64,000 bases of DNA. Origin: Streptomyces sp. NBC_00162 (lineage in GTDB: Bacteria > Actinomycetota > Actinomycetes > Streptomycetales > Streptomycetaceae). Below are positions 8,938 through 16,955 of this stretch, one piece after another. The stretch spans positions 1-64,000 of the forward strand of contig NZ_CP102510.1 of assembly GCF_024611995.1 (NCBI RefSeq), given 5' to 3'. The position numbers and the translations under genes are program-made. Each line of letters starts with the position of its first letter. Positions within the stretch are counted from its first letter, which is position 1. The notes beneath the pieces are model-generated. The model saw only the letters and a list, made by a program, of their open reading frames with translations, had not been told where the DNA came from and did not search any database.

Positions 8938-9315
8938 ATGAGCTCGCTACTGACAGCAAGCGATCTCGCCCACGAGGACAAAGTGGTGTGGCTGGAGGAT
9001 CCCGAAGAGCTCGACTACGTGCGCCAGGCCCTGGACAAGACTCCCCGCCGCCGGGGAAAGCCGCGCTACCACCGTGACGGGCGCATGATCGGCTTCACCG
9101 AGCTCGGTGACACCGCGGAGGCGGACCCCGACAGCGGTCTGCAGAAGCGGCGCGTCTTCTACCTGTTGCCGCACGACCGGGATGCCGAGCCCCATGGCCT
9201 GTACCGGGAAGGCGCGCCGGGCGAGGCCGTCGACCCGCGCACGATCGAGCCCCGGCAGGTCGGCCGGAAGACCGAACGCTCACAGCGAGGGCTGTCCACG
9301 CCCACGGTTGCCTGA
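8938..9315 (+). CDS. Small conserved protein of replication module 1
   Basis: A 125-residue acidic/basic protein of unknown function. Its paralogue at 31794-32183 aligns from the first residue (MSSLLTASDLAHEDKVVWLE versus MSALIAEDEIVHEVDLVWLE), and both share LDYVRQ, YHRDGRM, LPHDRD and GRKTERS. That alignment and the ribosome-binding site gaggaagga fix the start at ATG 8938 rather than upstream. In module 1 it lies 180 bases after the helicase; in module 2 it overlaps the helicase by four bases. Constant linkage suggests a role in the same replication machinery, perhaps as a DNA-binding or regulatory subunit. No known domain is recognised. Confidence 0.75.
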   Translation: MSSLLTASDLAHEDKVVWLEDPEELDYVRQALDKTPRRRGKPRYHRDGRMIGFTELGDTAEADPDSGLQKRRVFYLLPHDRDAEPHGLYREGAPGEAVDPRTIEPRQVGRKTERSQRGLSTPTVA

Positions 9316-9446
9316 TTCGGACTCTTCGGTCACTTCGGTCCCTCTGGTCCCTTGCACCCCGCTGGGCGCGGGGCACTGGACGGGTGGCCGAAGTGTTTGA
9401 AGGTAGTACTGAAATTCGGTCCCTTCAGTCCCTTCAGTCACTTGGG
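9316..9446. repeat. Second iteron cluster of replication module 1
   Basis: Between the convergent ends of the small module protein and tpg lie more iteron words: ttcggtcacttcggtccctctggtccc-like units at 9323-9353 and cccttcagtcccttcagtcac-like units at about 9419-9440. They match the ttcagtccct iteron upstream of the primase gene. No gene starts here, so a promoter role is unlikely; replication control or incompatibility is more likely. Confidence 0.6.
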
Positions 9447-9468
9447 CTCAGGGGCTCAGGGGCGCGCG

Positions 9469-10023
9469 TCAGAAGGCGAAGTCGACGTAGTCGATGTCCG
9501 TGAACTCGACCAGGAGGCTCGTCGCGCGGGCGCCGTTGTCCTTGAAGTAGATCTCCTGGAGGGCTTCGGCCGCGATCTGGCGGAGTCGGGGTTCGGCGGC
9601 GCCGGCTTCCTGGGCGGCGAAGAGGCGGGCCGCGTACTCCGGGGGCAGGTGCTGGGTGATGCGGCGCATGCGGCCGTCGTCGGTGGTGCCGGGGGCCGCG
9701 GTGAAGCCGAAGCGGGCGCGGGTCTCGATGACCAGGCCCGTGGTGGTCGAGGCCCTGGCGCGGGCGCGCTTGCGGACCAGCGGCTGCCAGCGGTTGCGTA
9801 CCTCGGTCTCCAGGCGGGCGGCGAGTTCCGGCTTGGGCTGCTTGATCTGGTTCTTGACGTAGCGCTCGACCGTGCGCTGGGAGATGCCGAGGGCGGCTGC
9901 CACGCTCTTGGTGCTCTTCAGTTGTTTGACCAGGAAGCGCATCTGGGCGCCCGCGGACTTGGGGATCGCGCGGGTGAAGTGCAGTGCGTCGGCCTTGGTC
10001 AGGCTGTCGGAGATGTCGGACAT
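9469..10023 (-). CDS. tpg: Telomere terminal protein Tpg
   Basis: A 184-residue protein closely resembling Streptomyces terminal proteins that become covalently attached to the 5' ends of linear replicons and prime end-patching. Seen: the N-terminal helix-turn-helix with KSVAAALGISQRTVERYVK, the basic stretch after it, and family segments RARFGFTA, DGRMRRITQHLPPEYAARLF and the acidic C-terminus LLVEFTDIDYVDFAF. Length equals the usual ~184 residues. It is followed upstream by tap, three bases away, the standard tap-tpg operon order. This is the strongest evidence that the molecule is linear. Confidence 0.93.
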   Translation of the reverse strand: MSDISDSLTKADALHFTRAIPKSAGAQMRFLVKQLKSTKSVAAALGISQRTVERYVKNQIKQPKPELAARLETEVRNRWQPLVRKRARARASTTTGLVIETRARFGFTAAPGTTDDGRMRRITQHLPPEYAARLFAAQEAGAAEPRLRQIAAEALQEIYFKDNGARATSLLVEFTDIDYVDFAF

Positions 10024-10026
10024 GGG

Positions 10027-12192
10027 TTACTCGCCGTCTGCCGCTGCGTCGTGGCCCTTGATGTGGCGGGCGGGGTTGAGGTGTTCGTCGAGCATCTGGA
10101 CGGCCCAGAGCAGACTCTGGGTTCCCTCGTGCTTGACCATGCCGGGGCTGACGCCGAGGCGGAAGCCCCCGGGGAGGGGCTTGCCCTCGGGGGTGCGGGG
10201 GAGGAAGTCGAGGGGGCTGGGGCCGTCGGAGAGGTAGACGGCGCAGTCCGAGAGGACCGCGATGGGGTGCAGGCCCGCCGTGGTGGCCAGCTTGTTCATC
10301 TTGCGGTGCATGTTGACGCGGGCCGTGGCGATGACCGCGGCGCGGATGTCGGGGCGCCAGGTGGGGCGTTCGAGGGCGGGCCAGCGCTCGCCGGGGCGGT
10401 AGCCGGCGCCCTGGGGGCGTTCGCGGAGCTTGCCGATGCCGCCCTTGACAGTGGACTTGATCGCCGAGAGGACCGCCGCGGGGACGGGGCTGTGATGCTC
10501 GGTGCGGGCTGCCATCGCCTGGAGGAACGCGTCCTCGGTGAGGGCCGGGGTGATCCCGAGGTCCGCCATCGTGGCCATGTAGGCGTCGCGGAGACGGGTG
10601 TACCAGGCGTCGAGGTAGGGGCCGTGGTCGGGGCGGAGCCAGGCCTCGGTGGGGTGGACCTCGTGGCCGAGTTCCTGCGCGTAGGCGAGCGTCGGGGTGG
10701 CGTACCAGGCGGGGCCGGTCGGGGCCTTGCCGTGGGGGGTGAAGGGGCTCGGGAGCCGGGGGTCGAGGGGGAGGGAGGAGAGGTCGGCCAGCCAGCAGCC
10801 GGGGGTCTTCGGGTCGAAGCGCGGGCCCGTACGGTGCGTCGCGGGGCCCAGCCCGACGGTGAGGCGGTTCGCGGCCGCGGCGAAGGCCATGTTCACGTCG
10901 ATGCCGACGGCGTGGGTGCGGGCGCACTCTGCGTCGGTGAGGAGCTCCGGGTCGCGGATCCAGTCGTACGCCTCCTCGTCGAGGACCTGGTCCGGGGTGC
11001 GCTGATGGGAGCGGGGGTAGAGGGCGGCGACCACCGGGTGCTCGTCGGGGGCTTCCGGGGGAGCGGGGTCGACGGGCTGGGTGAGGGAGCCGGCGACGGG
11101 GGCGGATTCCCAGGTGTTGGTCTCGGGGTTGCGGGCGGCGCGGGTGGGGGGACGCAGGGCCGTCATGAGTTCGAGGCCGGTGACCGCGGTGGAGCCGCGG
11201 GGGGTGAGGACGCGGGTGGCGTACGTGGTGAGGAGCGCGGCGAGTTCGGGGGCCGGGAGGGCGGCGGTGTCCTCGCCCCAGGCGCGGGGGTCGAGGGCGC
11301 CCCAGGGGAGGATCGCGAGCTGGACGCACTGGCGGCCGGTGGTGGGGGTGGCGGGGCGGTAGATGCGGGGCCAGGGGCCGAAGCCGCGGCGGGTGAGCTG
11401 CCACTTGGCCTTGGTGAGCTGGCGGATGACGGGGTGGTTGTCGGGGAGGCGGAGGGCGCGGCGGTCCTCGAGGGTGAGGGGGAGACCGAGCCGTTCCACG
11501 GCGGGGGCGGTGAGGATGAGGAGGGGGTCGCCGTCCTTGCCGTTGCGGTGGAGGCGGGGGGAGCGGAGGTTCGCCGCCGGACCGAGGGCCCAGGTGATGA
11601 GGGAGGGGAGATCCTTGGTGGGATGGTCGAGGACGAGGCCGCCGGTGGTGTGGGCGTGGCCGGTGCCGTCCAGGACGGCCAGGGGGCCGTGGCCTGCCAG
11701 GGGTGTGGAGGGGGGTGTAATGGGGGGCTTTGCCCCGGACCTCGGTGCGGGGGTCGGCCCGGCGCCTGGGGTGAGGGCTGGCGGGGGCGGCGTTGTGGCG
11801 GCCGCGCTGGTCGTGGGGGCTTGGGGCTGCGCCTCGGTGCTCGGTGCAGCGGGGGCTTCGGCGTTAACGGCGTTAACGTCGTTAAGGGGGGTGGGGGGTT
11901 GGGGGGTCACATCGTCCACCCCGTTAACGCCGTTAACGGGGTGGAGGGTGGAGAGGCCCTCCAGGAGGCGGGCGTAGGCCGCGCGTTTGGGGGGGCGGGG
12001 GGCGGTACGGCCGGTTTCCCAGGAGGTGACCGTTTCGCGGCGGACCAGCAGGGCCTTGGCGATCTGGTCCTGGCTCAGTCCGGCGGCTTCGCGGAGGCGC
12101 TTGCGCTCATCCGGGTGCGGGAGCGGGTCCTGGGCGGCTTCCTCGAGCAGGGCGTCGACCGCTGCGAAGAGGCTCTCTTGTTCGTTCGGCAT
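10027..12192 (-). CDS. tap: Telomere-associated protein Tap
   Basis: A 721-residue Tap homologue, close to the ~739 residues of known Taps. The N-terminus has the XRE-type helix-turn-helix (LSQDQIAKALLVRRETVTSW, then GRTAPRPPKRAAYARLLEGL) that binds telomeric overhang DNA and recruits Tpg. The C-terminal half (FDPKTPGCWLADLS, TARVNMHRKMNKLA, LSDCAVYLSD) matches the family. Start ATG 12192 has ggagg just upstream; an upstream in-frame ATG adds 19 unrelated residues. Odd: the linker after the HTH contains VNGVNG and VNAVN peptides encoded by arrays of the GTTAAC 9-mer repeat (11863-11886, 11923-11937). Confidence 0.9.
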   Translation of the reverse strand: MPNEQESLFAAVDALLEEAAQDPLPHPDERKRLREAAGLSQDQIAKALLVRRETVTSWETGRTAPRPPKRAAYARLLEGLSTLHPVNGVNGVDDVTPQPPTPLNDVNAVNAEAPAAPSTEAQPQAPTTSAAATTPPPPALTPGAGPTPAPRSGAKPPITPPSTPLAGHGPLAVLDGTGHAHTTGGLVLDHPTKDLPSLITWALGPAANLRSPRLHRNGKDGDPLLILTAPAVERLGLPLTLEDRRALRLPDNHPVIRQLTKAKWQLTRRGFGPWPRIYRPATPTTGRQCVQLAILPWGALDPRAWGEDTAALPAPELAALLTTYATRVLTPRGSTAVTGLELMTALRPPTRAARNPETNTWESAPVAGSLTQPVDPAPPEAPDEHPVVAALYPRSHQRTPDQVLDEEAYDWIRDPELLTDAECARTHAVGIDVNMAFAAAANRLTVGLGPATHRTGPRFDPKTPGCWLADLSSLPLDPRLPSPFTPHGKAPTGPAWYATPTLAYAQELGHEVHPTEAWLRPDHGPYLDAWYTRLRDAYMATMADLGITPALTEDAFLQAMAARTEHHSPVPAAVLSAIKSTVKGGIGKLRERPQGAGYRPGERWPALERPTWRPDIRAAVIATARVNMHRKMNKLATTAGLHPIAVLSDCAVYLSDGPSPLDFLPRTPEGKPLPGGFRLGVSPGMVKHEGTQSLLWAVQMLDEHLNPARHIKGHDAAADGE

Positions 12193-12323
12193 GGGTACCT
12201 CCGGGGGCAGCCTATGCGAATCGCACCGCTGAACGCACATGAAACACACGTGGGGGCGTTAACGGCGTTAATGCCGTCAGCGCCCCCGGCGTGGGTGGTG
12301 CCTTGTGCCCTCGGCTGCCCGGC

Positions 12324-13253
12324 TCAGATTCGCAGCATGAGGAGTTCCGTGACGGCCTTGAGGTCGTCCGGGGTGAGGTGCGCCGTGAGGGCGTCCGCGA
12401 TCGTTTCCGGCGAGATCGTGGAGATCGTGATCCGGGGGGACGGGGCGGGTGTGGTGGAAGAGGAGGAAGGGGTTGAGGGGGCGGGTGGGGAGTTAACGGC
12501 GTTAACGCCGTTAACGGGCTGGGGAGTGCGTTGGCGGGGCGGATTGACCGTGTTGATCGTCTCGTCCGCGGCGGCCTCCTGGACCTCCTGGGGGAGGCGG
12601 CCGATGCGGCGGGCCGGTTCGACCTTGAGCTCGCCCGTCTCGACCTTCTCCTGGAGGCTGGGGGTGAGGTTCAGGAGGGTCAGGCGCTGGGAGACCCAGG
12701 CCGCCGTCTTGCCGAGGCGCTTGGCGACCTGGGCCTGGGAGCCGTGGACGTCGACGAGTTCCTGGAGGGCGCGGGCCTGGTCCATCGGGGCCACGTCCAC
12801 GCGGTGGACGTTGGCGATCAGGGCCGATTCGAGGATGTCCGCAGCCGATGCGGACAGGGCGTCGTTCACGTGGATGTGCAGCGTCTTGAGGCCGGCCAGG
12901 TGGGCTGCCGCCAGGCGCCGGTTGCCGTCGATCACCACGTACGGGGCGCGGCCCAGGCCGTCGGTGGCGCCCGGGTGGGCCTCCATGAAGGCCATGCGGG
13001 TGGCGACGGCGAGGGGCTGGAGCTGGCCGCGGGCGATGAGGGACTGCGCCAGCTCGTCGAGTTCCGTGAGGTCTTCGCGGAGGTTGAAGGGGTTGTGGGC
13101 GAGTGCCTCGATGGGAACCTCGGACGGCGGGATCACACCGGAGGTGGGTGCGCCGGTGGCCTCCGCGATCGCCGCGCGGCGGGAGCTGACGCCGACCGGC
13201 TGAGCCCGGGCGAAGGATGCCGAGACTCCGAGTTTGTCGGCCTTGCTGCTCAT
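12324..13253 (-). CDS. parB: ParB-type partition protein
   Basis: A 309-residue ParB/KorB-family centromere-binding protein. Seen: the ParB-N domain with APYVVIDGNRRLAAAHLAGL (box II; DGNRR in place of the usual GERR), then the helix-turn-helix GSQAQVAKRLGKTAAWVSQR, and a linker followed by a short helical C-terminus (dimerisation). The linker contains VNGVNAVN, written by a GTTAAC array at 12492-12515 inside the gene. Its start overlaps the parA stop by four bases (ATGA), so parA-parB are translationally coupled. Its DNA site may be the GTTAAC repeat (inference). Confidence 0.88.
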   Translation of the reverse strand: MSSKADKLGVSASFARAQPVGVSSRRAAIAEATGAPTSGVIPPSEVPIEALAHNPFNLREDLTELDELAQSLIARGQLQPLAVATRMAFMEAHPGATDGLGRAPYVVIDGNRRLAAAHLAGLKTLHIHVNDALSASAADILESALIANVHRVDVAPMDQARALQELVDVHGSQAQVAKRLGKTAAWVSQRLTLLNLTPSLQEKVETGELKVEPARRIGRLPQEVQEAAADETINTVNPPRQRTPQPVNGVNAVNSPPAPSTPSSSSTTPAPSPRITISTISPETIADALTAHLTPDDLKAVTELLMLRI

Positions 13254-14506
13254 GAGATCTCCCGGGCGAGGGCGCGCAAGGCGACCGCTTGGTCGCCCTT
13301 GGGGGCGTAGACGAAGAGGGGCTGCTTCACGCGGACGGCTTCGCGCTGTTCCTTGAGGTCGGGGACGATGGCGACGACCCGCGGATCCTTTATGTCCATC
13401 CAGGCCTGGAGGGAGGAGGTCGCGATGTAGCCGCGGCGGCCGTCGTAGAGATTGACGACGAGGCCGAGGTAGTCGATGTCGAGGCTGAGGTCGTCGCGCA
13501 GATCGTTGATCTGGGAGGTGAGGAGGTCGTAGGCGTCCGCCGAGGAGTCCTCCGCCTGTACGACGATCAGCGCGCCGGAGGCGCCCGGCTGTTCGGTGTC
13601 GCGGCGGCGCCCGTAGTAGATGGCGGCGTCCATGCTCAGGCCGAGGCTCGGGGGGCAGTCGACGAGGATGACGTCGTAGTCGGACTCGACGGGGGCCAGG
13701 GCGCGTTCAAGGGCGGCCTCGCGGGCGCGGACGGTGGAGAGGCGGACGTCGAGGAGGAAGGCGTCCGTGCAGGCGGGGAGGATGTGCAGCCGGTCGCCGA
13801 AGCGCTCGTCCGTGATGGGGACGATCAGGTCGGAGAGGGGGCCCTTGGCCTCGCCGGCCATGTGGCAGGTGAGGCTGTCGCCGCCGATCGGGAGCGGCTG
13901 CTGGCCGAGCTGCTTGGTGAGGTGGCCCTGCGGGTCGAAGTCGATCAGCAGCACGCGCATGCCCAGGCCCGGGAGGTCCTCCAGGTCCAGGATGGCGGAA
14001 GCCGGGTCCGGCTGCTGTTCCTCGTCCGCCGTGAGGCGGGCCAGTTGGCGGGCGATGCGGACCGGGTGGAGGGTCGAGGCGTCCTCGGCGAGGGCCTCGG
14101 CCGTGCCGGCGGTGATGGCGGTCTTGCCGACCCCGCCCTTCTGGTTGCACACGATGATGCGGCGTACGACGGAGGGCCGCTTGACCGTGGGGGCCGGGTT
14201 CATCTCCAGCCAGAGGCTGACGGCCTGGGCGAGTCCCTGGATGAGGGAGACACCGCGGTGCTTGGAGTCGGTGCGGAAGGACTCCCACTGGCCGGCGGGC
14301 AGCCAGGTGGAGAACGATTCGGCGCCGGAGGTGTCGACGGGGGAGGGGGCGGAGGCGAGCGCGCTCCAGTGGCTGATCCCCTGGTGGACGGCGTCCTGGA
14401 TGTCCACCCGCAGCTGGGCGGTGCGGATTTTCAATTCCTGGCGCAGCCACGGGGGAAGCTTGGAGACGACCTTCTCTCGGTCGCTCTGAGACGAGGGCGA
14501 AGTCAT
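13250..14506 (-). CDS. parA: ParA-type partition ATPase
   Basis: A 418-residue Walker-type ParA. Seen: deviant Walker A NQKGGVGKT, Walker A' RVLLIDFDPQGHLT, Walker B VILVDCPPSLG. The first ~130 residues form an extra N-terminal region, and there is an insert of about 40 residues (rich in E, Q and D) between Walker A and A'. ATG 14506 fits the domain start; the longer open frame upstream is a shadow. Two direct repeats TTTACTAACG (14516-14525) and TTTGCTAACG (14558-14567), 42 bp apart, lie just upstream and may be an operator for autoregulation. Confidence 0.88.
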   Translation of the reverse strand: MTSPSSQSDREKVVSKLPPWLRQELKIRTAQLRVDIQDAVHQGISHWSALASAPSPVDTSGAESFSTWLPAGQWESFRTDSKHRGVSLIQGLAQAVSLWLEMNPAPTVKRPSVVRRIIVCNQKGGVGKTAITAGTAEALAEDASTLHPVRIARQLARLTADEEQQPDPASAILDLEDLPGLGMRVLLIDFDPQGHLTKQLGQQPLPIGGDSLTCHMAGEAKGPLSDLIVPITDERFGDRLHILPACTDAFLLDVRLSTVRAREAALERALAPVESDYDVILVDCPPSLGLSMDAAIYYGRRRDTEQPGASGALIVVQAEDSSADAYDLLTSQINDLRDDLSLDIDYLGLVVNLYDGRRGYIATSSLQAWMDIKDPRVVAIVPDLKEQREAVRVKQPLFVYAPKGDQAVALRALAREIS

Positions 14507-14515
14507 GAGGGGGAC

Positions 14516-14567
14516 TTTACTAACGTTCAGGGGTGCGCGTGAGCGCCACGCTTGGGTTTTGCTAACG
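14516..14567. promoter_or_regulatory. Direct-repeat operator candidate upstream of parA
   Basis: TTTACTAACG at 14516-14525 and TTTGCTAACG at 14558-14567 are near-identical direct repeats 42 bp apart, about four helical turns, placed immediately upstream of the parA start at 14506. They are AT-rich against the background. An autoregulatory binding site for ParA or ParB, or part of the promoter, is the likely role. Confidence 0.4.
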
Positions 14568-14600
14568 AAATGGCGCGCTTCTGGTTCCGGATGCGCGACA

Positions 14601-14665
14601 GGGCGGCCTCGCACACGCCGTAGCGAGCACCCCCGTGGTTCACCACGGCGTGTGCGAGGCCGCCC
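14601..14665. terminator. 21-bp perfect inverted repeat
   Basis: Arms 14601-14621 (begins gggcggcctcgcacacgccg) and 14645-14665 are perfectly complementary over 21 bp, with an overlapping smaller palindrome ccgtggttcaccacgg at 14633-14648 in the loop. It lies just downstream of the leftward TetR gene stop at 14677 and upstream of the parA promoter, so it should terminate transcription coming into the par operon. Confidence 0.7.
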
Positions 14666-14676
14666 TGGAAACGCCG

Positions 14677-15327
14677 TCAGGCGGGCAGAGCGAGTTCGGC
14701 CCGGCACTCGGGCGAGCCCGACGGGTCGAACTGGGGGATCCGGTCCGCCGGCACGATGCCGGGGAGAAGCAGGTTCCACAGGTCGATGACCCGGGCGTGG
14801 AGGTCCTCGCGGCCGGTGCGGACGTGCGAGGTGACCTGGATGCCGGTGAACGAGCCGACCAGGAAGGTGGAGACGTCGTACACATTGAGCGACGGCAGTA
14901 CGTCGCCGCGTTCCTGGGCCGGTGTCAGACAGTCGTGGCAGGTGTCGATCCAGTTGTTGTACGGGGCGGGCTCGGGGCGGGTGAAGGAGCCGAACTCGAC
15001 CACCAGGCGGATGCCGGCGCGGATGCGGACGTTGGTGCGCAGTCCGAACGCCATCTGGTGGGTGAGGTCGATGATCGTCTGGAGCCCAGGGTTCTCGATG
15101 GCGGGGACGTCCTGGGAGACGACCTGGAACTGCTCGTCCATCAGGGTGCGGGCGAGTGCTTCCTTGGACTGGAAGTGGAAGTACAGGGCGCCCTTGGTGA
15201 CCCCGGCGTGCCGGACGACGTCGCTGAGGCTGGTTCCGTCGAAGCCGGAGCGGTCGAAGGCGACGGCCGCGCCGTCCAGGATGGCCTGCCGGGTGATCTC
15301 GGCCCGTTCCTGCCTGGCCCTTGCCAC
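14677..15327 (-). CDS. Gamma-butyrolactone receptor-like TetR regulator (ScbR/ArpA type)
   Basis: A 216-residue regulator. The N-terminal HTH has ITRQAILDGAAVAFDRSGFD, then [20 protein letters not shown], the signature of the butyrolactone receptor branch of TetR. The length and the C-terminal ligand domain (GIRLVVEFGS, FLVGSFTGIQVTSH) match ScbR/ArpA. Start is GTG 15327. An ARE-like imperfect palindrome at 15397-15424 lies about 70 bp upstream, suggesting autoregulation. It is one of four such receptors in the window; this one is separated by about 19 kb from the main signalling block. Confidence 0.85.
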   Translation of the reverse strand: MARARQERAEITRQAILDGAAVAFDRSGFDGTSLSDVVRHAGVTKGALYFHFQSKEALARTLMDEQFQVVSQDVPAIENPGLQTIIDLTHQMAFGLRTNVRIRAGIRLVVEFGSFTRPEPAPYNNWIDTCHDCLTPAQERGDVLPSLNVYDVSTFLVGSFTGIQVTSHVRTGREDLHARVIDLWNLLLPGIVPADRIPQFDPSGSPECRAELALPA

Positions 15328-15396
15328 GTACGCGTCTCCCGATCGGTTGGTGCGTGGGAGTGGATCCCACGGGGGTCAATCTAGTCGTGCAACGGC

Positions 15397-15424
15397 AAAG
15401 AAAACCAGTCGACAGGTACTTTTT
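15397..15424. promoter_or_regulatory. ARE-like operator
   Basis: The core accagtcgacaggt, flanked by aaagaaa on one side and acttttt on the other, is a near-perfect palindrome of the autoregulatory-element type bound by butyrolactone receptors. It sits upstream of the receptor gene starting at 15327. The assignment rests on symmetry and position only. Confidence 0.45.
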
Positions 15425-15523
15425 AGGGGGAGGGGAGGGGGATTTGATGGAGTGTGAGAGGTTTTGTGGCGCAACTTTTCGATGGGTGGCAGGGGCATGG
15501 AGGCGTTAACGGCGTTAACGCCG

Positions 15524-16864
15524 TTAAGGGTGCCGAGCTCTCCGCTCGCCGTTAACGGCGTTAACGGCGTTAACGGCGTTAAGGGTCAGGCGGTCAGGCT
15601 CTGTGGTTCCGGCGCCATCGAGGGAGGTCGGGTAGTGGGGGAGGGGGAGGGTCGTCGCGTCCGCCCCGGCCTTCAGCATCCAGTCGAGGATGCGGCGCCG
15701 ACTGAGCAGGCCGTTGCGCAGGCGCAGGCCGAGCCCGGTCGCCGGGGCGAGGAAGGGGCCCGTACGGTCACCGTTCTTCTGGCAGCCCTGGGCGTAGGTG
15801 CGGAGCAGGGACTCGTAGCGGGCGAAGGCGGCCCGGTGGTCCTCGGGCGACCGGGAGAGCTCGCCCGCCAGGACGTACGCGGCCACGATGCCGGTGCCGG
15901 TACCCATGCCGCCGATGGTCGCGCCGCAGGCGGCGTCGCCGACGAGGGCGATCCGGCCGCTGGACCAGGCGGGGACGTCGGCGCGGCTGATCGAGTCGAA
16001 GTAGAGGTCGTCGGCGGTGGTGAGGGAGGACAGGAGCTGGTCCACCTGCCAGGGCAGGCCCGTGAACGCCTGGCGGAGGAGGGCCTTCTGGGCCTCGGCG
16101 TCGTGGCGGTCGTACGGGAGCTCCGGGGAGGCGAAGACGAAGAAGGCGCGGGCCCGGGTGGGGTCGGTGTGGTCGGCGCCGACGCTGGCCAGCCGGCCGG
16201 GGGCGTTGTGGCCGACGGAGCCGGCGCCGGGGCGGAGGCCCAGGCGGTGGTCGTTGGGGAGGCTCCAGGTGGCGGCGTAGTAGCCGAGGTGGGTGACGTG
16301 GTCGGCCTCCGGGCCGAAGGCGAGGCGGCGGACGTTGGAGTGCAGGCCGTCGGCGCCGATGACGAGGTCGAAGGTGCGGGGCGGGGAGCTGCGGAAGGTG
16401 ACGTCCACGCCGGTGGGGGTCTCGGTGAGGGAGGTGATGGAGTCCCCGAAGACGTACTCGGTGAAGGGGAGGGAGGCCTCGTGGAGGACGCGGGAGAGGT
16501 CGCCGCGCAGGACTTCGATCTCCCCGCCCGCGAACTCGGCGGGGAGGTGGAGCAGCTGCTCGCCCTCGGCGTCGACGAAGGTCATGGGGCTTCCGCCGGT
16601 CTGGAGGCGGCGGAGGTCTTCGAGGATGCCCATGCGGCGCAGGACGGAGAGGTGGGTCTCGCCGCGGAAGTCGACGGCCTGGCCGCCGGGGCGGAGGGCG
16701 GGGGCGAGTTCGACGACGGTGGGGCGGAAACCGTGGCGGCCGAGCCAGTGGGCGAGGGCGGGGCCGGCGATGCTCGCGCCGGAGATGAGGACGGTGCGGG
16801 GCGCCTGCCGCGGGCTGTGCGGGTTGGGACGGGGGGCCGGGTGGGGGTCGGGGTACTGGTCCAT
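15524..16864 (-). CDS. FAD-dependent monooxygenase
   Basis: A 446-residue flavin hydroxylase of the PHBH/TetX type. Seen: the N-terminal dinucleotide fold VLISGASIAGPALAHWLGRH, the middle FDLVIGADGLHSNVR (DG motif) and RIALVGDAACGATIGGMGTG (GD motif). The substrate is unknown; it probably hydroxylates a small aromatic or drug-like molecule. Start ATG 16864 precedes the proline-rich leader. Odd: the last ~20 residues include NAVNAVNAVN, encoded by a GTTAAC array (15551-15583), and the TAA stop itself lies in another array (15523-15528). The divergent TetR gene at 16956 probably regulates it. Confidence 0.82.
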   Translation of the reverse strand: MDQYPDPHPAPRPNPHSPRQAPRTVLISGASIAGPALAHWLGRHGFRPTVVELAPALRPGGQAVDFRGETHLSVLRRMGILEDLRRLQTGGSPMTFVDAEGEQLLHLPAEFAGGEIEVLRGDLSRVLHEASLPFTEYVFGDSITSLTETPTGVDVTFRSSPPRTFDLVIGADGLHSNVRRLAFGPEADHVTHLGYYAATWSLPNDHRLGLRPGAGSVGHNAPGRLASVGADHTDPTRARAFFVFASPELPYDRHDAEAQKALLRQAFTGLPWQVDQLLSSLTTADDLYFDSISRADVPAWSSGRIALVGDAACGATIGGMGTGTGIVAAYVLAGELSRSPEDHRAAFARYESLLRTYAQGCQKNGDRTGPFLAPATGLGLRLRNGLLSRRRILDWMLKAGADATTLPLPHYPTSLDGAGTTEPDRLTLNAVNAVNAVNGERRARHP

Positions 16865-16886
16865 GGGAACTCCGTTGCGATAACTG

Positions 16887-16922
16887 TGTCCGGCGGACAC
16901 TGAAGCGATACCGTGTACGGTA
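16887..16922. promoter_or_regulatory. Two palindromic operators between monooxygenase and TetR genes
   Basis: tgtccggcggaca (16887-16899) is a 6-1-6 perfect palindrome and taccgtgtacggta (16909-16922) a 6-2-6 palindrome, both in the 91-base divergent intergenic region. Likely binding sites for the TetR encoded from 16956, controlling itself and the monooxygenase. Confidence 0.5.
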
Positions 16923-16955
16923 GACGCAGTTTTGGTGCGAGCGCAAGGGGATCCG

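Noticed and set aside
9352-13203. A 1283-residue open frame on the plus strand across tpg, tap and parB
   Set aside because: Glycine/alanine/valine low-complexity translation on the antisense of three well-recognised genes; a GC-bias shadow.
13250-15379. A 709-residue version of ParA starting near 15379
   Set aside because: The extra ~290 residues are Pro/Arg-rich antisense-like sequence that overlaps the receptor gene on the same strand in another frame; ATG 14506 fits the protein.
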